37,757 nucleotides of DNA from Bacteroidales bacterium (GCA_016292015.1 JAEEZY010000002.1:1-37757), one strand, 5' to 3'. Positions 1 through 7,944 are shown, counted from the first letter of the stretch. Notes: a model not told the origin generated them from the sequence alone. A program made the numbers and translations.

Positions 1-134
1 GTAGGTTGCATACGCGTTACGCACCCGTGCGCCGGTCGTCAGCAGGGTATTGCTACCCTCTGTTACCCCTCGACTTGCATGTGTTAGGCCTGCCGCTAGC
101 GTTCATCCTGAGCCAGGATCAAACTCTTCATTGT
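1..134 (-). rRNA. rrs: 16S ribosomal RNA, 5' end (partial)
   Basis: The reverse strand carries the universal 16S 5' block: AGAGTTTGATCCTGGCTCAG, then GATGAACGCTAGCGGCAGGC, then the CACATGCAAGTCGAG segment. The 5' boundary at about 134 is placed by analogy with other Bacteroidetes, where the mature end lies about 10 nt before AGAGTTTGAT. Only the first ~134 nt are inside the window; the rest of the rRNA operon lies to the left. The GCTAGCGGCAGGCCTAACAC block is typical of Bacteroidales. Confidence 0.97.
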
Positions 135-284
135 AAGAATTGTTGTTGTTAACCTTGAACTCATCCGTGTCGAACCACACACCTTAATTATATGTGGCAC
201 TCGACACACGCTATCTCATGTTCCAAAATTTTCAATGTCCTCTCGCTTTTTTTTCAACACCCGTTTTTCGGGCGAAAGCGGATG

Positions 285-315
285 CAAAGATACAACCATT
301 TTTTATTCCGACAAA
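285..315 (-). promoter_or_regulatory. Bacteroidetes-type promoter of the rRNA operon
   Basis: On the minus strand a TTTG box (312-315) is followed after exactly 19 nt by TATCTTTG (285-292). This matches the sigma-ABfr consensus TTTG-N19-21-TAnnTTTG. It lies about 150 nt upstream of the 16S 5' end, so it is the likely rRNA promoter. A second TATCTTTG box occurs at 713-720 on the same strand without an obvious -33 box and may be an upstream P2. Confidence 0.75.
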
Positions 316-551
316 TATTTTTTTCTCGCCTGCGGCGATATTCGTATTGAATCAACTGCGGTTCAGTTATTTAGCTTGAAAAATATTTTTTCATACTGAG
401 TCTTGTCAAGAGCTTTTCCAGGTCGGGGCGGGTGCGTTTCGGGTGGTTCGGCGAGGATTTTTATGACTTTTTTGACGATTTATTGTTGATAACGCAGCAT
501 GTTGTTGAAACACATTTACATACAATAAAAAGTGTGAGTCTCACCACATGG

Positions 552-617
552 AGGAGTTTACTGGGAGTTGGTACGGAGTTGGGTGGGAGTTGATACGGAG
601 GTAGCTGGGAGGAAGGG
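552..617. repeat. Degenerate 11-bp tandem repeat, about 6 units
   Basis: Units at 552-562, 563-573, 574-584, 585-595, 596-606 and 607-617 share the core GGAGTTGGTA/GGAGTTGGGT. The period is a constant 11 bp and alternate units resemble each other more closely, giving a 22-bp higher-order period. It lies upstream of the rRNA promoter. Confidence 0.7.
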
Positions 618-803
618 GAATTGAAATTTGAAAGTCTAGAATCGAAAGTTGAAAATAGATGACCGTCGCATCTCGAAGAAAGTCTGATTCGCCGTGTTTG
701 TTTTGTCGGATGCAAAGATACGGTATTCGCTTTGCGGTTTACGAATGGGAGCAGAAATTTTAAGGTAACCTTAAATCTTTTTCTGGTTTGGTTGTCAGGT
801 TGG

Positions 804-870
804 CGTTGCACCGTTGCAGTTCGGTTCGAAAAATTGCATATAAGTGATTGAGAACTGCAACGGTGCAACG
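804..870. repeat. Perfect 19-bp inverted repeat with 29-nt spacer
   Basis: The arm at 804-822 is the exact reverse complement of the arm at 852-870 (GAACTGCAACGGTGCAACG). No T-run follows on either side, so it is not a standard terminator. It could be a cruciform, a binding site for a dimeric protein, or a remnant of a small mobile element. Confidence 0.8.
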
Positions 871-1234
871 GCGCAAGGTGATTTTAACTCAATCAGCTGG
901 TATATAGCGTTGTTGCACTTGATGGGACATTCTTATCCTGGTCAATTGGATGGTGTTTTTAACATTAATTACCGCAAAATGGTCGTAAAAACCATTGTTT
1001 TTCACGCAAAATCACTCAAGATTCATTGCAAAATTACCGCGACTTCACTTAAGTGTCAAATGTCAAAGTGTCATTTTTGGTTCCTGATGTGCCATTGGGT
1101 GTCAAATGTCAATAAGTCATTAGGTCAATACGGATTTTAAAAACGTAAAAACATCAGGAGGACTGCTCTAGGGGAGTTTTGTGTCATTCATTGACCTACC
1201 GGTTCGCCACGACAAGTCCTTTTCCCATGAACGG

Positions 1235-1477
1235 CTATTGCGGTAGCACCCCAGCGTTCTTTAACACAGCCACGACGATGATCAATAGTGCATCCGCCAC
1301 CACAATGCACCGCAAATACCGTGTACGGCGCTGCTTGTCCTTGAAAAGCAGCAGCCCTGTTGCCGACACCAAGATCGGCAACAGGGCTGGGTAAAGCAGA
1401 AAGGATGTCGTCAGGTCACCCCTAAGCAGCGCGGCAATCGAGCGTTGGAATCCGCAAAACGGGCAAGATCCTGGCAA
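1235..1477 (-). CDS. DUF2752-like small membrane protein, short at the N-terminus
   Basis: The 80-residue product carries the CPFCGFQRS signature followed by ALLRGD and a SFLLYPALLP stretch, the DUF2752 hallmark (family form CPxCGxxRA...L.G). Two hydrophobic segments follow (about residues 25-45 and 58-75), with a basic KDKQRR loop between them. Family members usually have an extra N-terminal hydrophobic segment before the Cys motif. Here the only in-frame start is TTG at 1477, just before the motif, and a TGA lies in frame about 10 nt upstream. An ATG-started frame (MSMTQIARILP) overlaps in another phase, so a small frameshift in a once longer gene is possible. The function of the family is unknown. 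Confidence 0.5.
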   Translation of the reverse strand: MPGSCPFCGFQRSIAALLRGDLTTSFLLYPALLPILVSATGLLLFKDKQRRTRYLRCIVVADALLIIVVAVLKNAGVLPQ

Positions 1478-1566
1478 TCTGTGTCATCGACATTTTTTCT
1501 TTCAGACACACAGTAATTGTGTATCTTTGCTTCTGGGTTAGATGGTTATATTTTTTCATGTCAACG

Positions 1567-1574
1567 CAAAGGTA
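1567..1574 (-). promoter_or_regulatory. Possible -7 box for the DUF2752-like gene
   Basis: TACCTTTG on the minus strand fits TAnnTTTG, about 90 nt upstream of the TTG start. No clear TTTG -33 box is present. A matching TATCTTTG on the plus strand at 1521-1528 has no obvious gene behind it. Confidence 0.25.
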
Positions 1575-1664
1575 ATCATTTTTCCCTGATTGTGCCGATT
1601 AATTTCGGCACTTTCTTTTTTACCTTGTGTTGCACTTCTAACTTGAAATTAGGAAACGTTACAG

Positions 1665-1694
1665 TAAAAAAGGGAGACATCTGCCTCCCTTTAC
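1665..1694 (-). terminator. Rho-independent terminator after the split lipoprotein gene
   Basis: On the minus strand AAAGGGAG-GCAGATG-TCTCCCTTT forms a hairpin directly followed by a T-run. It lies about 30 nt downstream of the stop at 1723 and probably ends the 7-kb run of minus-strand genes. Confidence 0.75.
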
Positions 1695-1722
1695 TATTAG
1701 TATCGCTTTGTTTTTGTAGTTG

Positions 1723-3048
1723 TTAATCCAACTTGTAGCTTATCCGATAGTACTCGTTCTTGGGTGAGGCGGCTATCACTTCAAGCCACAGGTAGTTGGA
1801 GTAGCGGAAACGCTCGTTGGCGAATCCGAAGTAGATCTTTGAAAGTCCCTTGGTGGGGATTCGTCCGTTGCACGACTGGGTGCCCATGAGTGAAAGATCG
1901 ATATTGTATTTCAGTTTGGATGGGTCCTCTCCGTCTTGGAATTTCTTTGCTTCGCCTTGATTGGTAAATACATACACATTGCAGTAGGCATCCTCGTCTC
2001 GCACAGGTTTGTCGCTATAGAGCAATTCTCTGAACAGGTTGCTGTGGCTTTTTTCTCTCTCGTAGAGCGGTATTCCAAGGAATCGTATCTTTTTATATGA
2101 TTCGGTCATACGTTTGTCAAACTTCCCGTCGCTGCTCTTGTCCCCTTCGTTGGTCGAGATACGCAGGCTGTACATCAGGTCGGTACATCCCCTGGGGACG
2201 TCGAGGGTCACCACCGCACGCGATGAACCTCCGAAGAAGGCCTTGCCCACCGAGCGAAGGGTCACCTTCTTAGGTTCTTCGAAGATGCTGCGCATCTCGA
2301 TACCCTGAACCTTCACCGCCATAAAGTCTTTTGCGCCACATTCCACGGTGTCCACCCGGATAGAGTGCTTCGGCTCGTTCATCTGATCAACGTTGGCATA
2401 TTGTTGGCTGACATTTAGGTCGATATATGCAGATCCCCGAGGACTGACTTATACAAGGTAGATGGCGCTGTTCTGTATTGCGATTGAGTCAACCAGCGTT
2501 TTCTTGCCGGCGTATGTTTTCAACACATTATGTGCGTCGGCGTTGAGGATTCTCATGGTCACGTTACCGCCTGTGGACAGCGAGTAGTGCAGTATGTTGC
2601 CTTTCTGCAGATATATTGGCCAGGTCTGTGTTGTCTCTATAAGATGATCCTCTTCACATACGAGAGGGAATTTCATCGTCGCCAGATCTGTCTTTATGAC
2701 CTCGCCCAATGCATTGCGGGCTGAGTCCACACGAGCCTGCAGCAGCATGCTCTGCCGACGACCTTCGGCATCCATTTCGCTGTCGTCATATTCATAGTTC
2801 AACTCAGAGTAGGTCTTGGTGAGCAGCTTGAAGCGACCTTCGCTCTTGTTGGCTGTATAACTTTTCGTCATGGCATCCAAGTCCTCCAGGAGGTTCATCA
2901 TGTGGCCGTATTTCTGAGCCTCGTCGTCTGGCATGTGAGGGTTCTCATAGACCTCTTCGTCCAGCAGGCCAGACTTTGTAGAATTGGAATTACAGCTACA
3001 GGTGAAAAACACCAGAGCGCAAGTCAAAGGCAGAATGATTTTTTTCAT
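1723..3048 (-). pseudogene. Exported lipoprotein gene interrupted by one in-frame TAA
   Basis: The first part (2449-3048, 199 codons) begins with a lipoprotein signal peptide (MKKIILPLTCALVFFTCSC). It ends ...NSAIYLV at TAA 2449-2451. The same frame continues without another stop for 241 codons to 1723. The residues right after the stop (VSPRGSAYIDLNVSQ) read as a natural continuation of a beta-rich domain. Restoring one sense codon gives a single protein of about 441 residues. The downstream part could restart at ATG 2380-2382, but that would cut into this domain. A single AAA-to-TAA change would explain it. The family was not recognised. The gene is last in a run with the small-protein genes upstream (12-nt gap). 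Alternatives are real two-gene expression, stop readthrough or an assembly error. Confidence 0.7.
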
Positions 3049-3060
3049 ATTAAGGTTTTA

Positions 3061-3207
3061 TTAGAGTTTTTTCAGCAGTTTGCCTGTAAGTTTACCCAGC
3101 AGGCGGTTCTTTACGCGTTTTCCCGCTTTGCCTTTCTTTACGGCGTCGATGTCTCCCAGCACTCTTGCTGTCTTGTAAAGTAAAGATCTTGTTTTTGATA
3201 TAGACAT
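3061..3207 (-). CDS. Small basic protein, 48 aa
   Basis: Starts ATG 3205-3207 and ends TAA 3061-3063. The product MSISKTRSLLYKTARVLGDI... is strongly basic: a DIDAVKKGKAGKRVKNR segment is followed by an amphipathic LLGKLTGKLLKKL tail. It sits 12 nt from each neighbour, so it belongs to the same transcript. My impression is that similar short proteins occur in other Bacteroidetes, but no function is known to me. The close spacing and protein-like composition are the support for it being real. Confidence 0.6.
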   Translation of the reverse strand: MSISKTRSLLYKTARVLGDIDAVKKGKAGKRVKNRLLGKLTGKLLKKL

Positions 3208-3219
3208 GGCTTATCTGTT

Positions 3220-3390
3220 TTATTGTTTCTTAATTTTCAATAATAACCGTAGGATTTTGATTACGATTTTAATAGGGCCACCGGCGGCTGGAATGGTCTT
3301 TGCTACATCTTCGGCAATGTCAAGGATTTCCGCCAATGGGACCTTTTGTGCAAGTGCTACTATGTCAGTCTTCGTCGGTTTCTCCATCAT
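3220..3390 (-). CDS. Small protein, 56 aa, with hydrophobic-basic C-terminus
   Basis: Starts at one of two adjacent ATG codons (3388-3390 or 3385-3387) and ends TAA 3220-3222. It overlaps the end of the upstream gene by 26 nt, which points to translational coupling. The product MMEKPTKTDIVALAQKVPLA... has an acidic helix (AEILDIAEDVAK), then a glycine-proline turn (PAAGGP) and an IKIVIKILRLLLKIKKQ tail that may be a membrane-active or surface helix. It is not recognised. Confidence 0.55.
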   Translation of the reverse strand: MMEKPTKTDIVALAQKVPLAEILDIAEDVAKTIPAAGGPIKIVIKILRLLLKIKKQ

Positions 3391-3631
3391 GTTGCATGTT
3401 TTTTAGGTTGTTGATGAACTCTATTAGCTTGGATGCGTCCTTGCCGGTCTTTTGTTGATAGTCTTCCACGTTTTTTATCAAACCGTCAAGGTTCACCCCT
3501 TGCAGCAATTTCCTTATGGTGACGTTGGTCAGCTCGCTGGCTTTGTCCTTGGCTATCTGAACTCCTTGCGATAGCTTTGTTCCAGCATCAAGAGCATTGC
3601 CTTTTATTTTGTTTATGTCAAATAATGCCAT
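3365..3631 (-). CDS. Hypothetical helical protein, 88 aa
   Basis: The product MALFDINKIKGNALDAGTK... is predicted largely helical and soluble, with an acidic end (DGETDED). No signal peptide is present, so it should act in the cytoplasm. It lies 23 nt after the 132-residue gene and overlaps the 56-aa gene. These small genes plus the lipoprotein form one compact transcript. Family not recognised. Confidence 0.65.
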   Translation of the reverse strand: MALFDINKIKGNALDAGTKLSQGVQIAKDKASELTNVTIRKLLQGVNLDGLIKNVEDYQQKTGKDASKLIEFINNLKNMQHDGETDED

Positions 3632-3654
3632 AGGTAACCATTTTAAAGATAATT

Positions 3655-4053
3655 CTAAACTTCATTATTCATGTATCTTCTTTTTATCTCCTCCACATCT
3701 ATACTTTCACATATAATCTTACCTTCCCTAATTTTATCCAAATATTCCTGATTTTCAAAAATATCATCGGAAAACCCAGTTAAACCCTTTTTCTCCAATT
3801 CCTGGGCAATTAAATAGTTGATAGAATCCTTATCGAGCTCTTCGTCAATTTCTTCGCTTGTATAGCCTCCACCCATTGATTCATATATGTCCTCTTGTTC
3901 TTCTGTTAAGTATTTCGCACAATTACTAAAAATACTCCTTGTCCAATTTTCCTTACCGAGGGCTTCCAAAATACATTGTATTGCCTTTTCGTCATGTATA
4001 TAATGAACTAGTTTCGCAATACCGCATAACTGTCGATTTGTTAATTTTTCCAT
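3655..4053 (-). CDS. Hypothetical acidic protein, 132 aa
   Basis: I chose ATG 4051-4053 (MEKLTNRQLCGIAKL...). The longer frame needs a TTG at 4089 that abuts the previous stop. The product is helical and acidic, with a YLTEEQEDIYESMGGGYTSEEIDEELDKDS centre and no signal peptide or membrane segment. Its local base composition is more A+T-rich than that of the flanking outer-membrane protein gene, which may mean later acquisition. It starts 36 nt after the barrel-protein gene and leads into the small-protein genes. Family not recognised. Confidence 0.6.
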   Translation of the reverse strand: MEKLTNRQLCGIAKLVHYIHDEKAIQCILEALGKENWTRSIFSNCAKYLTEEQEDIYESMGGGYTSEEIDEELDKDSINYLIAQELEKKGLTGFSDDIFENQEYLDKIREGKIICESIDVEEIKRRYMNNEV

Positions 4054-4089
4054 AAAAGCCAGATTTATGTGGCCATTTGTTGTTTTCAA

Positions 4090-4863
4090 TCAGTTTATTT
4101 GCCAAGCTACGCCTGCACTTACGGCGTAGTACTTTGCCGGCTGTTGCAGGTTGAGGTTGGCTGCAACGTCGAGTTGCACTTTGCGGTGAACCATATAGGT
4201 CACGCCGAAGTCGATGGAGTATTCTCCATGCGAGTTGAGCAACGGGTCTTTCGTTTGGAAATACCTATTGTAGCTCTCGACAAACAATCCAAGTTTGTCG
4301 ATCGGGGCGAAACTGAGTGTCAAAGCCCAAAACGCTGCTGGTGCAGGAACGCTGCCGTCCCATTCGGCTCCCACGGCATAACCTATGCCGAGCCAGTCGG
4401 TGGCGTCGTTGTTGAAAAGCAGATACAGCGACGGAGCTAGGTGGTCTGGAGTATTATCCTTGCTGCCTATATGGGGGCATTCCACCTCCGCCAGTGCCGA
4501 CACCGTCGGTTTCCAGCCGTCGCCTTCCAGCACTTTTATCTTTGTGCCGATGCAGAGAGCCGATACGCTTGTCCTCCAGGCGCTTCCAGTCTGCTGGCGG
4601 GTGTGCAGGAGGTCTATGCCAACCCTTATTTCGGCAAATCGGGTCAACCCATAGCGTATGAGTGTGTTGTTCAGTGTAAACTCATCTACGCCAAATGTAT
4701 GGCTGAACCCCACGCCGGTCTCCCACTGTACCCTGTGCAACGGCATCACGTCAGGCCCTGTTGACTCGCCAGGTCTGTCGGCTGTGAACCCCGCTGCCTC
4801 TTCCTGCGCCATGATTAGGGTAGGGGAGAGCAGTAAGATGAATATCAGGTGTTTAATCTTCAT
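4090..4863 (-). CDS. Outer-membrane beta-barrel protein, MetA-pathway phenol degradation-like
   Basis: The 257-residue precursor has a clear signal peptide (MKIKHLIFILLLSPTLIMAQ) followed by FTADRPGESTGPDVMP. That opening (TDRP then a ...W..G) is typical of the transporter-like family Phenol_MetA_deg (PF13557) in Bacteroidetes. The rest alternates amphipathic strands (VQWETGVGFSH, RFAEIRVGIDL, WLGIGYAVGAEW, YSIDFGVTYM, YAVSAGVAWQ) as expected for a 10-12-stranded barrel. It overlaps the pcp gene upstream by 11 nt, so the two are probably cotranscribed. The transported substrate cannot be read from the sequence. Confidence 0.75.
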   Translation of the reverse strand: MKIKHLIFILLLSPTLIMAQEEAAGFTADRPGESTGPDVMPLHRVQWETGVGFSHTFGVDEFTLNNTLIRYGLTRFAEIRVGIDLLHTRQQTGSAWRTSVSALCIGTKIKVLEGDGWKPTVSALAEVECPHIGSKDNTPDHLAPSLYLLFNNDATDWLGIGYAVGAEWDGSVPAPAAFWALTLSFAPIDKLGLFVESYNRYFQTKDPLLNSHGEYSIDFGVTYMVHRKVQLDVAANLNLQQPAKYYAVSAGVAWQIN

Positions 4864-5446
4864 GTTTTTTTATGATTTCGATAGCGATGGTTATGGCTTT
4901 CACCATATTGTCCAATTCTATGGCTCCGTTTGTTTTAAGCTGTGGCACATGCACAAATCCGGCCCGTGTTTTCAAACCGCTGTGTTCTATGCGATAAAGA
5001 CATTCATACATCGTGTGGTTGCATACGTATGTGCCGGCAGAGTTCGAAATTTCGGCGGCAAGTCCGGCCGCAAGGGTGGCGTCACGCATTTCCTTGACGG
5101 GAAGTGTTGAGAAATAAGCTGTTGGACCATCGAGCCGTATGGGGGTTCCTGGATAGGTCTTACCTTCGTTGTCCACCTTGCTCGAATCATCGATGTTGAT
5201 TGCGACACGTTCATAGCTTATCACCGACCGTTTTGTTGCGACGCCTAACATCAAGACCACATCGGGAGCGAACTGTTCGACCGCTTCCCACAAAACGTCG
5301 CCCACGCCGTCAAACACTACAGGCAGCCGTCTGGCGCAGACCTCCACTCCTGCAGGATGGACCAAGGCAATGCGTTTCGCCACTTCCCAAGAGGGATTGA
5401 CTTTCACATTGCCGAATGGTCCAAATCCTGTAATCAGAAGCTTCAT
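4853..5446 (-). CDS. pcp: Pyroglutamyl-peptidase I (peptidase C15)
   Basis: The enzyme removes N-terminal pyroglutamate from peptides in the cytoplasm. The 197-residue product has the GFGPFG motif at residues 7-12, the catalytic glutamate in SYERVAIN (about E79), the active-site cysteine in NSAGTYVCNHTMY (C142) and the catalytic histidine in GFVHVPQL (H166). Length is normal for the family (about 200-215). The gene follows the channel gene by 15 nt and overlaps the barrel-protein gene by 11 nt, which places it in the middle of a probable operon. Confidence 0.95.
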   Translation of the reverse strand: MKLLITGFGPFGNVKVNPSWEVAKRIALVHPAGVEVCARRLPVVFDGVGDVLWEAVEQFAPDVVLMLGVATKRSVISYERVAINIDDSSKVDNEGKTYPGTPIRLDGPTAYFSTLPVKEMRDATLAAGLAAEISNSAGTYVCNHTMYECLYRIEHSGLKTRAGFVHVPQLKTNGAIELDNMVKAITIAIEIIKKHED

Positions 5447-5461
5447 GGCGCTCTATTTATT

Positions 5462-7177
5462 TCAACTTACTCCATATAGGTTTTTCCAGTAGGGCGAATC
5501 TATCGGGCGCACAAGGTATTCTTCCTTATGTAATCCTACAGGACGATTATGTTCGAGATTGCGGTTCAGCACGTCAGCGATATTGACTATGGCGCTGTGT
5601 ACCTCTTTGTCGAACACCATAAGCTTGTATGACATGGTCAGCAGCAGCACGTTGGCTTCGGTTTTTGACTGTAGGTGGCGCGCTATGTTCTGTGGGTTGA
5701 GTTTGGGCTGCACCTTGTGGGCATCTACTGTCAACCCCACGTTCTGCAACGTGCCTTGCATATCATCGAAGAGTTTCTTCACTGTTTCACGATCTGGAGC
5801 TATGCCACCCTCGAAATCAAAACGTTCTTCGCCAGTCTCCCCGCCGAACTCGAAGTGCAGGTGGGTCTTGTTCTTGACGGTTTGTTCGCCGGCAATGACA
5901 ATAATCCAATCGTCTTTACTGCGTCCTTCTAAGACATGATCGGCAAAACTCAGAAAGATTGCATTTCCTTTACTTTCGTCATCTATGGTGTAGAAGTTGC
6001 ACCTTTTCTCGCGGTCGGAATGCTGGCGTGAGAATATCTCGTTAGCCACATAGTTGAATCCGCCCAGCTGGGCGATATGCCAGTCGAAGTAACTAAGCCC
6101 GTTGTCTCCCACACCCAGCGGGTTTACGATGGTGACACTGGAGCCACGTTCCAGATGGCATCCATACTCTTCGTTCACGCAGAACTGGTTCACAACCATC
6201 ATGTCGGTCTTTGGCCCTTCGTTTACAGCTGCCGCCAAGTTCTTGACACGCAGATTGTTTGAGGCTGCCACCGATTTGATTATCTCTTCTTCGGTTATGC
6301 TGAGATTAAGCGTCAAGTCGCCAAAGCTGATATTCTTTGCGGGCCAGAACATGTTTTCTCTCCGCGTGCTTTTAACCAGCATCATCTCGTTTATGGCGGC
6401 AGCGTTGTCTTTCAGCTCTTGCTTTTTCTGTTCTTCTTCCATCACGTCGGTAAATCCAGAACCTATCAGACCTGCAGGCACGGCGAAGATGGCGATGCCG
6501 AGGATACCAACCAGGCAGGCGATGATTTGGCCAGTGAGGGTCACGGGTGGCATGTCGGCAAATCCACCAGGGTCGCCTATATACTGTGCAAACGCCCATA
6601 CCACCGAAGTCCAGCCGTTGTCATAGACTTCTGGTTGGGCCTGATGCTCCACGAAGAAGAGTATGAACGAGAGGATAAGCGTCACGATGGCCAGAAACTG
6701 AAGCGACACCAGCAGTTCGCGACTTTTGCTGCTTATCGCCTTGCTAAGGATGCGAAATGCCTTCACATAGCGGAACACGCGCATCAGTCGGGCGACTCGT
6801 AGCACCTTGAGCACAGCGTAGGGGATGGGCAGCAGGAAGGCGATGTAGAAGGTGTAGGTTGAAAGGATGTCGATCAACCCGTAGAACGAAAAGCAGTAGA
6901 GCACCCTGCCCCAGAACCCTTTGTATTTCGGGTCAATCATGTCGGCGCACCAGATGCGTAGCGACACCTCTATAGTGAAGAATATGGTGGTGAAGAGGTC
7001 CACCGCATTCAGCCATGTGCTGTACCGTTCAGCTATGGAGTCAAAAGTTGAGAGGAAAACCTCTATGGTGCTGACAATTATAAGGCCAATGATGACCCAG
7101 TCGGCGGCGTTCTGCCATTGTTTTGTGCGCAGGTTGTCGTCGAATACACGAGCCAACCCTTGCTTGAACTTGTTCAT
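5462..7177 (-). CDS. Voltage-gated-type ion channel with large cytoplasmic C-domain
   Basis: The 571-residue protein has an Ion_trans (PF00520) layout: S1 at about 26-45, S2 60-78, S3 92-115, and an S4 helix with regularly spaced positive charges (VLRVARLMRVFRYVKAFR, about 124-142). S5 is at about 155-177, followed by a pore loop and S6 at about 216-240. The pore reads AQYIGDPGGFADMPPVTLTG. When the following PVTL is aligned with Kv channels, the usual GYGD falls on GFAD, so the canonical K+ filter is not present. The C-terminal 320 residues contain a soluble region (EYGCHLERGSSVTIVNP... and later HLHFEFGG) with no family I can name. It is the first gene of the run toward pcp. Ion selectivity is uncertain. 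Confidence 0.8.
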   Translation of the reverse strand: MNKFKQGLARVFDDNLRTKQWQNAADWVIIGLIIVSTIEVFLSTFDSIAERYSTWLNAVDLFTTIFFTIEVSLRIWCADMIDPKYKGFWGRVLYCFSFYGLIDILSTYTFYIAFLLPIPYAVLKVLRVARLMRVFRYVKAFRILSKAISSKSRELLVSLQFLAIVTLILSFILFFVEHQAQPEVYDNGWTSVVWAFAQYIGDPGGFADMPPVTLTGQIIACLVGILGIAIFAVPAGLIGSGFTDVMEEEQKKQELKDNAAAINEMMLVKSTRRENMFWPAKNISFGDLTLNLSITEEEIIKSVAASNNLRVKNLAAAVNEGPKTDMMVVNQFCVNEEYGCHLERGSSVTIVNPLGVGDNGLSYFDWHIAQLGGFNYVANEIFSRQHSDREKRCNFYTIDDESKGNAIFLSFADHVLEGRSKDDWIIVIAGEQTVKNKTHLHFEFGGETGEERFDFEGGIAPDRETVKKLFDDMQGTLQNVGLTVDAHKVQPKLNPQNIARHLQSKTEANVLLLTMSYKLMVFDKEVHSAIVNIADVLNRNLEHNRPVGLHKEEYLVRPIDSPYWKNLYGVS

Positions 7178-7192
7178 AATTCAAACAATTAC

Positions 7193-7260
7193 AAATTAAT
7201 GCATTAACAAGCTAAAGCATTAACACATTAACGTATTAATAAATTCACACGTTAATAAAT
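7193..7260. repeat. 8-bp periodic AT-rich repeat (NNATTAAC)
   Basis: From 7193 the sequence falls into 8-bp units: GCATTAAC, AAGCTAAA, GCATTAAC, ACATTAAC, GTATTAAT, AAATTCAC, ACGTTAAT. ATTAA(C/T) recurs at multiples of 8. It fills the gap between the channel gene and the 86-aa gene, where a promoter for the channel operon would be expected, but I see no TAnnTTTG box. Confidence 0.65.
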
Positions 7261-7520
7261 CATTTTCTCTTAGCGGCTGCACGCTCGCGGGCGAGGCTTT
7301 CTTTTGCGCGTTCAATGTCGCGTTTCAGGCTCTCGATACGGCGGTCGTGGCTGGCTGCGTGGTCGATCTTCTGTTTGCGGTAGCTGGCTTTGCTGCTTGG
7401 AGATGTGGCGCGCTTCACAAGGTCTGCATAGTGTGCGTTGTCTCTTTTCTTTGCCTCGCGCTCCTTGGCGACATCGGCCCTGAGGTCGATAAGGCGTTTG
7501 CGATAGTATTCAACACTCAT
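7260..7520 (-). CDS. Small charged coiled-coil protein, 86 aa
   Basis: The product MSVEYYRKRLIDLRADVAKEREAKK... is almost wholly charged helix with heptad character and many Lys, Arg and Glu residues. A serine-rich break (TSPSSKASYRKQK) sits in the middle, and the C-terminal half reads RRIESLKRDIERAKESLARERAAAKRK. No signal or membrane segment is present, so a cytoplasmic oligomer or nucleic-acid-binding role is plausible. It is the last gene of the TerB-like operon, 73 nt after the 104-aa gene. Family not recognised. Confidence 0.65.
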   Translation of the reverse strand: MSVEYYRKRLIDLRADVAKEREAKKRDNAHYADLVKRATSPSSKASYRKQKIDHAASHDRRIESLKRDIERAKESLARERAAAKRK

Positions 7521-7593
7521 TGTATTAAGTTTTTAGTTTTTTTTGAACCCAGCAAGAGGTCTCCCGCCTGCCGGATTGATTGTCGCCATAGGC

Positions 7594-7908
7594 TTATTTG
7601 CCAGCGGCGGCGATGGTGATGCTGTTGTCGGCGAGGGCCGTGTCGGCGGCGTTGGCAACCTGGACACCGATGCCGTACATCTCGACGATCTTCTTCTCGA
7701 AGTTGCCAACCTGCATGTTGCCGACCACTTTCAGTTCGCCACCTTTGGCGCCTTCGGCACGGATGGAAGCGAGGGTAGCCTCGTCGTCAGCCATGCGGCC
7801 TTTGCAGGTGGGGCTCATATAGACGCGCAGCGTCGAACCAAAAGCCTTTTTGAAATCAGCCTTGAGGGTTTTCACCTTCATGTTTCCTTTTAATGCAATT
7901 TCTGCCAT
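7594..7908 (-). CDS. Small protein with two homologous halves, 104 aa
   Basis: The product contains two related segments: GNMKVKTLKADFKKAFGSTLRVY followed by ADDEATLASI (about residues 8-51), and GNMQVGNFEKKIVEMYGIGVQVA followed by LADNSITIAA (about 62-101). The common pattern is GNM(K/Q)V, a helix, (F/Y)G, a strand, then an acidic-alanine stretch. This suggests a duplicated alpha-beta unit of about 45 residues. It has no signal peptide. The gene lies between the two small basic-protein genes and the coiled-coil gene in the operon. I do not know its function; I infer that such proteins accompany TerB-like genes from its position here. Confidence 0.75.
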   Translation of the reverse strand: MAEIALKGNMKVKTLKADFKKAFGSTLRVYMSPTCKGRMADDEATLASIRAEGAKGGELKVVGNMQVGNFEKKIVEMYGIGVQVANAADTALADNSITIAAAGK

Positions 7909-7944
7909 AGTTGAAAGATTTTTAGGGTTAATAAAAATGTTTAT

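Larger units (their letters stand above)
135..1234. other. Long non-coding leader and upstream region of the rRNA operon
   Basis: About 1.1 kb has no convincing gene; the short frames here have no recognisable protein signature and biased composition. It holds the rRNA promoter (285-315), a possible second -7 box (713-720), a degenerate 11-bp tandem repeat (552-617), a perfect 19-bp inverted repeat (804-822 / 852-870) and a 14-bp direct repeat (1053-1066 and 1099-1112, GTGTCAAATGTCAA). Confidence 0.7.

Noticed and set aside
461..868. 135-codon minus-strand frame upstream of the rRNA
   Set aside because: It spans the 11-bp repeats and the possible second rRNA promoter; composition is that of repeat DNA.
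844..1140. 98-codon frame in the rRNA upstream region
   Set aside because: It starts inside the inverted repeat, contains the direct repeats, and has no protein-like pattern or neighbours.
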